A stretch of 16,280 nt of DNA from Dehalococcoidia bacterium (GTDB taxonomy: Bacteria > Chloroflexota > Dehalococcoidia > Lucifugimonadales > UBA3495): contig DPHC01000002.1 in assembly GCA_003523055.1 (NCBI GenBank), forward strand, positions 561,692 through 577,971, in the 5' to 3' direction. Shown here one piece after another: positions 1 to 7,848 of this stretch (position 1 is its first letter; every line of letters starts with the position of its first letter). The notes beneath the pieces are model-generated. The model did no database searches. It was not told where the DNA came from and saw only the letters and a list, made by a program, of their open reading frames with translations. The position numbers and the translations under genes are program-made.

Positions 1-594
1 GAAGATGGGCCAACTCATCAACCAATTGAGCATTTGATTTCATTACGAGCAATACCTAATCTAACTGTAATTAGACCAGCAGATTCCATAGAAACAGTAG
101 CTGCATGGCGGTCTGCAGTTTCTAAAACAGATGGACCGACTGCCTTGGTATTAAGTAGGCAAAGCCTACCCAATATAACAAGGAACAATCCAGCAGCTGA
201 AACCACCAAAGGTGCTTATATAGTAAACATGCCTGAAACTGATCCTGATGTTACATTAATTTCAAGTGGATCTGAAGTCCAATTAGCAATAGATTGTGCA
301 CAATCTTTAAACAAGCTGGGTATAAAGGCTAATATAGTATCAATGTCTTCATGGGAAATATATGATTCCCAACCCCAGGAATATAAAGACTCCGTTTTAC
401 GCCCTACCTGCAAATTGAACATATCTATAGAAGCAGGATTAACATTAGGATGGAACAAATATGTAGGTGATAAAGGGATTACAATAGGTATTGATACATT
501 CGGAGCATCTGGACCTGCAACAGATTTATTCGAACATTTTGGTTTTACATCAAAACTTATAACAGAACAAATCTTATCCAAAATAAGACCATAA
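1..594 (+). CDS. tkt: Transketolase, C-terminal part (5' end outside window)
   Basis: This is the 3' part of a thiamine diphosphate-dependent transketolase, which moves two-carbon ketol units between sugar phosphates in the non-oxidative pentose phosphate pathway. The reading frame is open from base 1 and begins with EDGPTHQPIEHL, the family motif in the pyrimidine-binding domain. About 197 residues remain. They include the rest of that domain (RAIPNLTVIRPAD, typical of the family) and the C-terminal domain, ending with IEAGLTLGWNKYVG and GIDTFGASGPATDLFEHFG, both classic transketolase C-terminal signatures. The ATG at 34 is internal, not the start. The gene lies 23 nt upstream of 6-phosphogluconate dehydrogenase on the same strand, so the two probably form one pentose phosphate operon whose promoter lies outside the window. 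Nothing suggests damage; the gene is simply cut by the window edge. Confidence 0.95.
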   Translation, partial: EDGPTHQPIEHLISLRAIPNLTVIRPADSIETVAAWRSAVSKTDGPTALVLSRQSLPNITRNNPAAETTKGAYIVNMPETDPDVTLISSGSEVQLAIDCAQSLNKLGIKANIVSMSSWEIYDSQPQEYKDSVLRPTCKLNISIEAGLTLGWNKYVGDKGITIGIDTFGASGPATDLFEHFGFTSKLITEQILSKIRP

Positions 595-617
595 TTGTAT
601 TATAAAAGGATTGAATT

Positions 618-1535
618 TTGAATATCGGGATGATTGGCCTGGGGAAAATGGGGGGTAACATGGTTACCCGTATGCTGAACAAAGGACACAGTGTCGTTTG
701 CTACGATACCAATGAAGATATTGTAACTAACTATAGCAAATATGGAGCAACTAGTAGTTACACGCTTAACGACCTTGTATCTGCATTGCCATTCCCTCGT
801 TTTGTATGGTTAATGTTACCGCATGGCGACACAACTTATCAGACAATAAATGAACTCATTCCATTGTTAAAACCCGGAGACACGATAATAGATGGTGGTA
901 ACAACAAATACCAAGATTCTATTAATGTGGCAAAGTTACTAAATGAATCAAATATTCGCTTTTTAGATGTTGGGACTAGCGGTGGAATTTGGGGGTTAAA
1001 TCAAGGCTATAGTTTAATGGTAGGTGGTGATAAACAAGCATACTTAGACTTGGAACCAGTCATTCAATCACTAGCGCCAGACATCAATAAAGGTTACGGG
1101 TATGTGGGATCGGCAGGAGCTGGCCATTACCTCAAAATGGTCCATAATGGGATAGAGTATGCTCTGATGGAATCTTATGCAGAAGGGTTAGAGCTACTAC
1201 ATTCAACAGATCAATATAATTATGATTTGGAACAAGTTGCAACAATTTGGTCTCACGGCAGTGTAATACGATCCTGGCTTCTAGAATTGATTGGAAATGC
1301 ATTATCCGATAAAGAACAGTTGTCGAAAGTAAAAGCATATGTTGAAGATTCGGGAGAGGGGAGATGGACTGTCATTGAGTCTGTTAGACTTGGTATACCA
1401 CTGCCTGTCATTACATCTGCTCTGCAACAACGGTTCAGGTCCAGACAGACTGAACCACTTGGAGCCAAATTATTATCATTAATGAGGAACTACTTCGGAG
1501 GCCATAAAATGCAAATTGACGATATTATTGAATGA
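618..1535 (+). CDS. gnd: 6-phosphogluconate dehydrogenase (decarboxylating), short NAD-type
   Basis: This cytosolic enzyme oxidatively decarboxylates 6-phosphogluconate to ribulose 5-phosphate. At 305 residues it matches the short GndA/YqeC-type bacterial form rather than the ~470-residue form. The N-terminal Rossmann fold has GLGKMGGNM (residues 7-15). Asp30 ends the second strand, in VVCYDTNED; an acid there usually means NAD+ rather than NADP+ (inference). The substrate region has DGGNNKYQDS (92-101), GTSGGIWG (119-126) and GHYLKMVHNGIEY (169-181), with the catalytic Lys173 and conserved His176, Asn177 and Glu180. Further conserved pieces are IWSHGSVIRSWL, EDSGEGRWT and ALQQRFRSR. The start is TTG at 618, with AAAGGA (605-610) 7 nt upstream; no ATG gives an intact glycine-rich loop. 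It sits between transketolase and the VOC gene (13-nt gap), consistent with a shared transcript. Confidence 0.95.
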   Translation: MNIGMIGLGKMGGNMVTRMLNKGHSVVCYDTNEDIVTNYSKYGATSSYTLNDLVSALPFPRFVWLMLPHGDTTYQTINELIPLLKPGDTIIDGGNNKYQDSINVAKLLNESNIRFLDVGTSGGIWGLNQGYSLMVGGDKQAYLDLEPVIQSLAPDINKGYGYVGSAGAGHYLKMVHNGIEYALMESYAEGLELLHSTDQYNYDLEQVATIWSHGSVIRSWLLELIGNALSDKEQLSKVKAYVEDSGEGRWTVIESVRLGIPLPVITSALQQRFRSRQTEPLGAKLLSLMRNYFGGHKMQIDDIIE

Positions 1536-1548
1536 GAGGTAAATTATA

Positions 1549-2001
1549 ATGGAAATAACTCATATAGCGCACGTAGCCATCTGCGTGGCCAGTCTGGAAA
1601 AATCTTTAGAATTTTATCAGGAATTATTGGGCTTATATCCCAAAATGCAACAAACTCAAGATATGGCTTTAAGACCTGGATCTCAATCTCATTTCATGTA
1701 TAAGGATCAACACTCTCAACGGAAGGTTGCCAATATATATATAAACGAAACCGACACTGTTCCATTTCTTGTTTTAACCTCTCACCCTAATGATAATATT
1801 GATCAATCTCCAATTAAATTAGATCAAGTAGGCATAACTCATTTATCTTTAAAAGTAACTGATTTAGAAGAAACAGTTACGCACCTTTTATCCAACGGCA
1901 TAAAATTAGCAGGCGTAGAAGAAGATTTCAAAGATAACAATGGAAATATCAGAACTTTTTTCGTATTAGACCCAGACGGCATCCTAGTTCAATTTGAGTA
2001 G
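1549..2001 (+). CDS. VOC (glyoxalase/dioxygenase fold) family protein
   Basis: This is a 150-residue protein of the vicinal oxygen chelate superfamily, built from two paired beta-alpha-beta-beta-beta modules. The first module starts HIAHVAICVASLEKSLEFYQELLGL (given here only as a family hallmark at residues 5-29). The second starts GITHLSLKVTDLEETVTHL (96-114) and ends FVLDPDGILVQFE (138-150). His8, His98 and Glu150 are at the usual metal-ligand positions; the fourth ligand is not obvious. Such proteins include lactoylglutathione lyase, methylmalonyl-CoA epimerase and extradiol dioxygenases, and the sequence alone does not decide between them. The ATG at 1549 has a good GAGAGGT Shine-Dalgarno overlapping the end of gnd. 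The gene is 13 nt after gnd and 9 nt before the halogenase-like gene. A role handling a reactive intermediate, or the substrate of the downstream flavoenzyme, is inference only. Confidence 0.85.
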   Translation: MEITHIAHVAICVASLEKSLEFYQELLGLYPKMQQTQDMALRPGSQSHFMYKDQHSQRKVANIYINETDTVPFLVLTSHPNDNIDQSPIKLDQVGITHLSLKVTDLEETVTHLLSNGIKLAGVEEDFKDNNGNIRTFFVLDPDGILVQFE

Positions 2002-2010
2002 CTTGATAAC

Positions 2011-3717
2011 ATGAATTCAAAAGTAACAATAATAGGAGGAGGGCCTGCAGGTGCTACCGCAGCAACTATGTTAGCCAAGCAGGGAGTTTTCGTAGATCTG
2101 TTTGAAAAAAGCTACTTCCCTCGTGAACACATCGGAGAGTCTTTACTACCAGCTAGTTTACCGATAATAAAGGAACTAGGATTAGAAAATGAAATAGCCA
2201 ATGCAGGGTTTTTAAAAAAATATGGAGCAACCATGGTGTGGGGTGAAGAGTCTAAACCTTGGAGCTGGTACTTCTCAGAAACTAATAAAACCAATCCTCA
2301 CTCATATCAAGTCTCTAGAGATGTATTCGACCAAATACTTTTAAATAATGCAAAAAGCCACGGAGTTAATGTTTATGAAGGTCACAATATCAGAAAAGCA
2401 AATATAGTTGAAGGAGCTATTACAGAATTAGTAATAGACGGGCCTACTGAATCATATTGTCACAAAGTATCCCATCTAATTGATGCTAGTGGCCAAACTT
2501 GCTTATTAGGTAATACTTTAAAAAATAGGCAATGGGATGAATCTTTTAGAAATCTTTCAGTATATTCATATTTTTCTGGTGTTTCTTACTTACCTGAACC
2601 TGATACGAATAATATATTTATAGAATCCTACCCTGGCGGGTGGATATGGATAATTCCGATATCTAAAACATTAGCCAGTGTCGGAATAGTTGTAGATAGT
2701 ACAAAAGCACAAAACGAACTTAATATTACAGGAATACAAAACTATTTTGATCAGCAGCTCAACTTATCAAATAAAGTTAAAACCATGCTATCCCAAGCAA
2801 AAATGACCAAAGCACCTACTGTAATCAAAGACTGGTCTTACAAGTGTGACAAATTGTTTGGAAAAAATTACGTACAAGTTGGGGACGCAGCATGTTTCAT
2901 AGATCCGTTATTTTCATCAGGAGTGCACATGGCTATGATGAGCGGCGTATTATCTGCATCTTATATGGCAACAATTATAGACAATCCTGAATCCTTTCAC
3001 CCTGTAGGTGAGTCATACCAAGAACTTTACTTTAAAGAATATAATCATTTTAGAGAAATGGCACAATTGTTTTACTCGAGTAATATGTTAAACGACTCTT
3101 ACTTCTGGTCCGCTCGGAAAAATTTGCCAGAATTCGCCCATTATTCACCAAGGCACGCATTTATTCGAGCCGTTGCAGGGCAACCTCCTCATGGGTATGA
3201 ACGTGCCGTACTTACTAAGGGTGCTATGCCAAGTTCGTTTGTAGCAAGTGTAAAAGAAGTAGAAGACAGCCGAAAAGAACGCATGGAATATTTGTCTCAA
3301 TTCAAATTGGCAGAAACGAATGAATTGTCCGATTTTTGGGAAAAAATTCCTGTACTTAATAATAAAGTTGAAATTGTTAACAAATACATATTAGGTACAG
3401 GAAAATTTGTGGAAAGTACTTGTATATTAACCGAATCAAATCCAGAAGGAATTCCTTGTAGCACATTCGTAAAAGAAATAATAGATCATATTAATGGAAC
3501 CAGTAATGTACGAAGCATAAGTAACTATATACTTTCTAAACAGCCTACAGGAAATAAGTCATCACTACTACAAAACATATATAACACTATTTGTATTTTA
3601 TATGCAGATGAGATAATTATTCAGCTGAAAAATCCAAGTAGTGGTTTAAATAAAAAAATAAGATACATCCGGGATATGACAAATGACGGTATGGATCATT
3701 TGATTATCAGGGAGTAG
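2011..3717 (+). CDS. FAD-dependent oxidoreductase, flavin-dependent halogenase-like
   Basis: This 568-residue flavoprotein has the motif set of flavin-dependent halogenases of the phenol/pyrrole type. Visible are the FAD dinucleotide motif GGGPAGATAA (9-18) and FPREHIGESLLP (36-47). FLKKYGATMVWG (67-78) contains Lys70, where halogenases have the catalytic lysine (FxxKxGA). The diagnostic WxWxIP appears as WIWIIP (211-216). GDAACFIDPLFSSGVH (291-306) contains both the GD flavin motif and an FxxPxxxSG element like that described near the halide site. Known members use FADH2, oxygen and halide to halogenate aromatic or carrier-bound substrates. The C-terminal ~150 residues (about 420-568) lie beyond the catalytic core and look like a small winged-helix/PqqD-like domain (weak inference). 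The ATG has no strong Shine-Dalgarno, and translation may be coupled to the VOC gene 9 nt upstream. Alternatives are a geranylgeranyl-reductase-like or other monooxygenase-family enzyme. Confidence 0.8.
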   Translation: MNSKVTIIGGGPAGATAATMLAKQGVFVDLFEKSYFPREHIGESLLPASLPIIKELGLENEIANAGFLKKYGATMVWGEESKPWSWYFSETNKTNPHSYQVSRDVFDQILLNNAKSHGVNVYEGHNIRKANIVEGAITELVIDGPTESYCHKVSHLIDASGQTCLLGNTLKNRQWDESFRNLSVYSYFSGVSYLPEPDTNNIFIESYPGGWIWIIPISKTLASVGIVVDSTKAQNELNITGIQNYFDQQLNLSNKVKTMLSQAKMTKAPTVIKDWSYKCDKLFGKNYVQVGDAACFIDPLFSSGVHMAMMSGVLSASYMATIIDNPESFHPVGESYQELYFKEYNHFREMAQLFYSSNMLNDSYFWSARKNLPEFAHYSPRHAFIRAVAGQPPHGYERAVLTKGAMPSSFVASVKEVEDSRKERMEYLSQFKLAETNELSDFWEKIPVLNNKVEIVNKYILGTGKFVESTCILTESNPEGIPCSTFVKEIIDHINGTSNVRSISNYILSKQPTGNKSSLLQNIYNTICILYADEIIIQLKNPSSGLNKKIRYIRDMTNDGMDHLIIRE

Positions 3718-3750
3718 CTACTCATTTAGCGAATAGATTGTAGCTACTCC
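3711..3750. terminator. Inverted repeat between convergent genes, probable bidirectional terminator
   Basis: GGAGTAGCTAC (3711-3721) is repeated exactly in inverse as GTAGCTACTCC (3740-3750), giving an 11-bp perfect stem with an 18-nt loop. On the plus strand it is followed by TTCAATATTT, and on the minus strand by short A/T-rich sequence. The stop codon of the halogenase-like gene (3715-3717) lies in the left arm, and the stop of the molybdenum hydroxylase gene (3759-3761) is 8 nt beyond the right arm. The position between convergent genes fits a shared terminator. The U-tracts are poor, so efficiency is uncertain. Confidence 0.6.
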
Positions 3751-3758
3751 TTCAATAT

Positions 3759-6083
3759 TTATGCTCCGGTTTTATCCCAAATAGCTCTTAGCAATACATT
3801 AGGGTTCATTGGCAATTGGTTCGGTCTAATATCCGCAGCATGAGCAATTGCATTAGCAACAGCTGCCATAGGGGGAACGAGACTTACTTCTCCAACTCCT
3901 CTAACACCCATCGGATGACCTGGGTTTCCTACTTCAACTATAACCGTGTCAATCATTGGTAAATCCAGGCTAATTGGCATACGATAATCAAGAAAACTAG
4001 AGTTCAACATTTGTCCTTCTGAAGAATAATAATACTCTTCATTTAAAGCCCATCCAATTCCTTGCACTGATGCTCCTTGAATTTGTCCTTCAACATAACT
4101 AGGATGAATAGCTTTCCCAACATCTTGAATCGCAGTAAATCTTAAGATATCAACTTTTCCTGTATCTGGATCAACTTCCACGTCAACAATATTAATGCAG
4201 AAAGCGTTTCCTACTCCCCCTGGATTAGCGGTTCCGCGGCCTACAACAGGTCCTCCTGTTCCGTTTAAACGTCTTGCTAACTCAGTGAATGTCATTTTTA
4301 ATTCAGGGTCGGATTTATGCTTCAAAGTCGACTTTTCATATTCGACATCTTCAGCTGATATATCCCATATTTTGGCTGCTCTCTCTATAAGTTGTCCTTT
4401 CACATCTTCAGCAGCTAAATAACACGCTGTTCCCATTTTAAAAGTGACTCCACTACCCCCAGCTCCAGAGCTATACCCAATAGAATCTGTGTCGCCCACA
4501 CTTGGTTTAACATCTTCAGCAGGTATACCTAATACTTCAGCAACGTGCATAGCCATAGCGGTTCTACTTCCTCCGATATCAGGCGCTCCTTCTACCAAAG
4601 TAACTGTACCATCCGGGTTTACACTTGCAACAGCGCTAGCAGGTCCTGAGTTATTAAACCAAGCCCCTACAGCAACTCCTCGTCCTTGATTTGGAGATGT
4701 CAAAGGGGTGTTCCAATGGTCATGCTGTTGTGCAGCATTCAAGCATTCTATCAATCCAATTTTTCTATACACTGGGCCTGTTGGTTGTCTTGAACCTTCT
4801 TTAGCTGCATTCTTCAATCGAAATTCTAAAGGATCCATACCAATTTTATCAGCAAGGATATCAATGACTTGTTCTACTGCAAAACAAGCTGGAGGAGAGC
4901 CTGGGGCTCTGTAGGCTGCAGCCTTTTGGACATTATTAACCACATCAACTCCTTCGATAAAAGCATTGGCTATCTGGTAAGGAGCAAACATAGTTCGGCA
5001 ACCTGATGGTACAGGTGAACCCGGGAAAGCACCAGCTTCATATATTAAATGAGCCTCAGCTGCTAACATATCACCTTCTTTTGATGCACCCATTTTAACT
5101 TTGATAATAGTGCCAGATGTAGGTCCTGTACCTTCAAATACTTCTTTTCTGGTCATTGATATTTTAACTGCGAGGCCGCATTTCTTAGATAATGCACATA
5201 CCACTGGCTCTAGGTACATTCCACTTTGGCCTTTCCCGCCAAATCCGCCACCTATCTCCATCGGAATGATTTTTATTTTAGACACTGGGACACCTAACAC
5301 TCTGGATGTATGGTCTCGCAATGAAAAATGTCCTTGGCTACTGCACCATACGGTGACTGTTCCATCAACATTCCACTGAGCAGTAGCAGAATGAGGTTCA
5401 ATATATCCTTGGTGGACTTGTTTAGTTCTATATTCTTGTTCTACTACATAATCTGAGTTTTTAAAACCAGAATCTACATCACCCATTGTAAACTCGAATC
5501 TATTAGATATGTTTGTACCATCTCCTGTCGTATCAGATGCATAACCTCCAGCTCTCTGAGCTGGGCTACTAAGAGTAACTAACCGTTCATGCAATATTGG
5601 AGCACCGTCTTTCATAGCTTCTTCAGCAGTTAATACAGGAGATAACACTTCGTAATCTACTTCTATTAACGCTAATGCTTTTTCAGCTATTTCTGTATTA
5701 ATAGCTGCTACTGCAGCTATAGCATGGCCTTTATATAAAGCTTTTTCTCGCGCAATAGTATTTCTGCTATAAAACCCATAGTTTACAGTAGAACCTTCAG
5801 CTTGATCTGTAACTGCCGCAGAAACGTCTGGAAAATCTTCAGCTGTTACAATAGCATTTACACCTTCAAGAGCTAATGCCTTCGTATAATCTATTTTTTT
5901 TATTTTAGCGTGAGCATGAGGGCTTCTCAAAACTTTTCCAACCAAAGTACCGGGAATATTAATATCCGCTGCGTATCGAGCTCTACCCATGACTTTATCA
6001 GGCCCATCATGCCTTATAGGTCTCGTCCCAACCACATCATATTCAACGTTAGATAGTACTACATTCGGTTTATAACCAACCAT
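3759..6083 (-). CDS. Xanthine dehydrogenase-family protein, molybdopterin-binding subunit
   Basis: This is the large molybdenum-cofactor subunit (774 residues, normal for the family) of a xanthine dehydrogenase/aldehyde oxidase/CO dehydrogenase-type hydroxylase, which inserts water-derived oxygen into C-H bonds of heterocycles or aldehydes. It has the N-terminal a/b hammerhead domain (RHDGPDKVMGRARYAADI, about 24-41) and the cofactor motif GGGFGGKG (278-285). YRAPGSPP (391-398) is the active-site Arg loop, and GVRGVGE near the C-terminus holds Glu732, the expected catalytic glutamate. YRAPGSP differs from the CoxL loop AYRCSFR, so this is not form I CO dehydrogenase. The ATG has a strong GGAGGAG at 6088-6094. 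The substrate is unknown; purines are suggested only by the neighbouring guaC and purine salvage operon. The usual iron-sulfur and FAD subunits are absent on both sides, so partners must be encoded elsewhere. Confidence 0.92.
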   Translation of the reverse strand: MVGYKPNVVLSNVEYDVVGTRPIRHDGPDKVMGRARYAADINIPGTLVGKVLRSPHAHAKIKKIDYTKALALEGVNAIVTAEDFPDVSAAVTDQAEGSTVNYGFYSRNTIAREKALYKGHAIAAVAAINTEIAEKALALIEVDYEVLSPVLTAEEAMKDGAPILHERLVTLSSPAQRAGGYASDTTGDGTNISNRFEFTMGDVDSGFKNSDYVVEQEYRTKQVHQGYIEPHSATAQWNVDGTVTVWCSSQGHFSLRDHTSRVLGVPVSKIKIIPMEIGGGFGGKGQSGMYLEPVVCALSKKCGLAVKISMTRKEVFEGTGPTSGTIIKVKMGASKEGDMLAAEAHLIYEAGAFPGSPVPSGCRTMFAPYQIANAFIEGVDVVNNVQKAAAYRAPGSPPACFAVEQVIDILADKIGMDPLEFRLKNAAKEGSRQPTGPVYRKIGLIECLNAAQQHDHWNTPLTSPNQGRGVAVGAWFNNSGPASAVASVNPDGTVTLVEGAPDIGGSRTAMAMHVAEVLGIPAEDVKPSVGDTDSIGYSSGAGGSGVTFKMGTACYLAAEDVKGQLIERAAKIWDISAEDVEYEKSTLKHKSDPELKMTFTELARRLNGTGGPVVGRGTANPGGVGNAFCINIVDVEVDPDTGKVDILRFTAIQDVGKAIHPSYVEGQIQGASVQGIGWALNEEYYYSSEGQMLNSSFLDYRMPISLDLPMIDTVIVEVGNPGHPMGVRGVGEVSLVPPMAAVANAIAHAADIRPNQLPMNPNVLLRAIWDKTGA

Positions 6084-6136
6084 GTTTCTCCTCCATGCAA
6101 GATAATATAAATATTTTCTTTAAATCTTTAACCCCT

Positions 6137-6165
6137 ATTAAACCTTAATTCGAGAATCAATTCAA
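6137..6165 (-). promoter_or_regulatory. Candidate promoter for the molybdenum hydroxylase gene
   Basis: Read on the minus strand, TTGAAT (6165-6160) is followed after exactly 17 nt by TTTAAT (6142-6137), a fair sigma-70-like pair (4/6 and 5/6 matches). This would start transcription near 6130, leaving a leader of about 47 nt that holds the strong GGAGGAG ribosome site. It is a consensus match only, in A/T-rich DNA. Confidence 0.4.
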
Positions 6166-6175
6166 TACGTAGATA

Positions 6176-6206
6176 TTGACAAGAATAGGTAATAATAGAG
6201 TAAAAT
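6176..6206 (+). promoter_or_regulatory. Candidate promoter for guaC
   Basis: A perfect -35 box TTGACA lies at 6176-6181. A -10 candidate TAAAAT is at 6201-6206 with a 19-nt spacer (or AGTAAA at 6199-6204 with 17 nt). Transcription would begin near 6212, about 24 nt before the ATG at 6236. The in-frame TTG that could extend guaC is the first three bases of this TTGACA, so the longer reading of the gene is unlikely. Confidence 0.45.
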
Positions 6207-6235
6207 TGGTAGGTTTGAAGAAAAGAGGTTATGCA

Positions 6236-7276
6236 ATGAACACTTGGAACAATAAATTCGAGAGCAATGACACAAAGCTTAATTTTACAGATGTGTTCAT
6301 TGTTCCTCAAGCATCTTCTTTAAATTCGAGAAAATCAGTTAAAATCGAAACCACCTACACATTGAGCAATAGCAATGTACAATGGTCTGGTGTTCCAATA
6401 ATAGCATCCAATATGGATTATATTGGAACACTGGAAATGTCTTTTGCACTCCAAAACTTTCACATAGGTACTGCCGTCAGTAAATTTACTACTACTCTAG
6501 AATGGGAAGATTATATATCTAAAGGGTTAAATCTAGATTATGCTTTCCCAACTTTCGGTTTAGATAATAAGCAGTATGTTTTAGATTACCTATCCGCTAT
6601 ATATGAATCTTCTGGGTTAATGCCAAAAATAATCGTATTGGACGTTCCAAACGGTTATATCAATAAGTTTAGTGAACTTATATCTGATTTACGAGACAGT
6701 CTGCCTGATACGGGTATCATAGCTGGGAATGTTGTCACACCAGAGGGAGTTGAACTACTAGCACAATCAGGAGCAGACGGTGTCAAATTAGGCATAGGAT
6801 CTGGATCAGTCTGCACTACATCAATGGAAACTGGGGTTGGATACCCTCAATTATCGGCAATTTTAGATTGTGCCCAAGCTGCTCTTATACACAGTACTCT
6901 TCTCATATCAGATGGTGGCATTTCTTCAACAGGTGATATTGCAAAAGCATTTATTGCAGGAGCCCATTTCATCATGATTGGCGGAATATTAGCCGGGCAT
7001 GATGAAGGTGGTGCTCCGATTATAAGTAAGGAAGGAGTCGATTATCGATTATATTATGGTATGAGCTCAGAACAAGCTATGAACACACATTACGAAGGAA
7101 TCGCTGAATACAGAACAACCGAAGGTGTATCTAAATTAGTCAAAAATAAAGGCCCTATCACTTCAACTATCAAACAATTATTGGGCGGGTTACGTTCTTC
7201 GTGCACTTATGTAAATGCTGAAAATGTTGATCAATTACCAACCAAAGGCAAATTTATAAAAAGATTACCCTATTAA
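6236..7276 (+). CDS. guaC: GMP reductase
   Basis: This cytosolic enzyme reduces GMP to IMP and ammonia with NADPH, returning guanine nucleotides to the inosine branch point. From the ATG at 6236 the protein is 346 residues, almost exactly the usual GuaC length. The start is supported by AAAGAGG 7 nt upstream; an in-frame TTG at 6176 would add 20 unrelated residues and coincides with a -35 box. Motifs specific to GuaC rather than IMP dehydrogenase are KLNFTDVFIVP (14-24), GVPIIASNMDYIGT (52-65), VLDVPNGY (134-141), GIGSGSVCTT (186-195) with catalytic Cys193, TGVGYPQLSA (199-208), SDGGISSTGDIAKAF, GGILAGHDEGG, YYGMSSEQAM and ILGGLRS-like LLGGLRSSCTY. No CBS domain is present. The stop overlaps the stop of the convergent phosphoribosyltransferase gene. 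The neighbours support a purine salvage role. Confidence 0.95.
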   Translation: MNTWNNKFESNDTKLNFTDVFIVPQASSLNSRKSVKIETTYTLSNSNVQWSGVPIIASNMDYIGTLEMSFALQNFHIGTAVSKFTTTLEWEDYISKGLNLDYAFPTFGLDNKQYVLDYLSAIYESSGLMPKIIVLDVPNGYINKFSELISDLRDSLPDTGIIAGNVVTPEGVELLAQSGADGVKLGIGSGSVCTTSMETGVGYPQLSAILDCAQAALIHSTLLISDGGISSTGDIAKAFIAGAHFIMIGGILAGHDEGGAPIISKEGVDYRLYYGMSSEQAMNTHYEGIAEYRTTEGVSKLVKNKGPITSTIKQLLGGLRSSCTYVNAENVDQLPTKGKFIKRLPY

Positions 7277-7848
7277 ACAGTCACATATCCAATATATCGC
7301 AACCCTCTATAAAGGCCTTTATCATCCATGCCAAAACCAACCAACCACAAATCTTTTTCAAGTCTAAACCCATAGTAATCTGGCGTGATATCCACGGCTC
7401 TCTTTATCGTTTTATCCACCATTACAACTACACTGGTTGTTTGATTAGTAAGTCCGTTCAGTAATTCTTTGATACGATGTATTGTTAATCCTGAATCCAA
7501 TATATCGTCGATTATCAAGCAAGGAGAATCAATATCTAACCGCTTCTCAAAATCGCGTACCATAATAATGTCCGGTTCGGTAGATTCGTAAGAGTTAAAG
7601 TATGAGCTGGACATTATAGGTATTACTTTCCATTTACCTGGTGATAAAAACTCCAATTCTGAAATTAATTTTGCAGAAAAGAATAATGCCCCAGTTAATA
7701 CTGGTACTAAATTAACAATATTTATATGTTCATAGTCTGAATTGATTTTGGAGGCTAATTTTTTTATAGATTCATTAATCTCATGCTCTTCCCAAAGGTT
7801 AGTAATAAAATTCATATTTCTTGAATTATCCATAGTTTTTTTATCCAC
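7273..7848 (-). CDS. hpt: Hypoxanthine/guanine phosphoribosyltransferase family protein
   Basis: This enzyme likely makes IMP or GMP from hypoxanthine or guanine plus PRPP. The key evidence is the PRPP-binding loop CLIIDDILDSGLTI (residues 110-123, with Asp114-Asp115). Support also comes from LVPVLTGALFFSAKL (47-61), equivalent to the family's VGVLKGA-type loop, and from GFGMDDKGLYRGLRYIGY near the end, which mirrors the GYGLDxxExYRNLPYIG segment of HPRTs. The length of 191 residues is typical. The GTG at 7848 is chosen because it overlaps the upstream permease stop as GTGGATAA, the same 8-nt arrangement as the two preceding junctions. ATGs at 7833 and 7815 are alternatives, and no start has a strong Shine-Dalgarno. 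It is the last gene of the ABC transporter operon, so imported purines can be captured at once. Substrate preference (hypoxanthine, guanine or xanthine) is not decided. Confidence 0.87.
   Translation of the reverse strand: MDKKTMDNSRNMNFITNLWEEHEINESIKKLASKINSDYEHINIVNLVPVLTGALFFSAKLISELEFLSPGKWKVIPIMSSSYFNSYESTEPDIIMVRDFEKRLDIDSPCLIIDDILDSGLTIHRIKELLNGLTNQTTSVVVMVDKTIKRAVDITPDYYGFRLEKDLWLVGFGMDDKGLYRGLRYIGYVTV

Noticed and set aside
216..581. A 121-codon minus-strand open frame opposite transketolase
   Set aside because: The plus strand has unmistakable transketolase motifs over the same bases; the antisense frame is a by-product.
4195..5379. Four plus-strand open frames opposite the molybdenum hydroxylase gene
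   Set aside because: They are shadows of a long conserved coding sequence, with no family resemblance in their translations.
6176..6235. Longer guaC start at TTG 6176
   Set aside because: The added 20 residues are not GuaC-like, the TTG is part of a TTGACA box, and the ATG at 6236 has a good ribosome site and gives the usual protein length.
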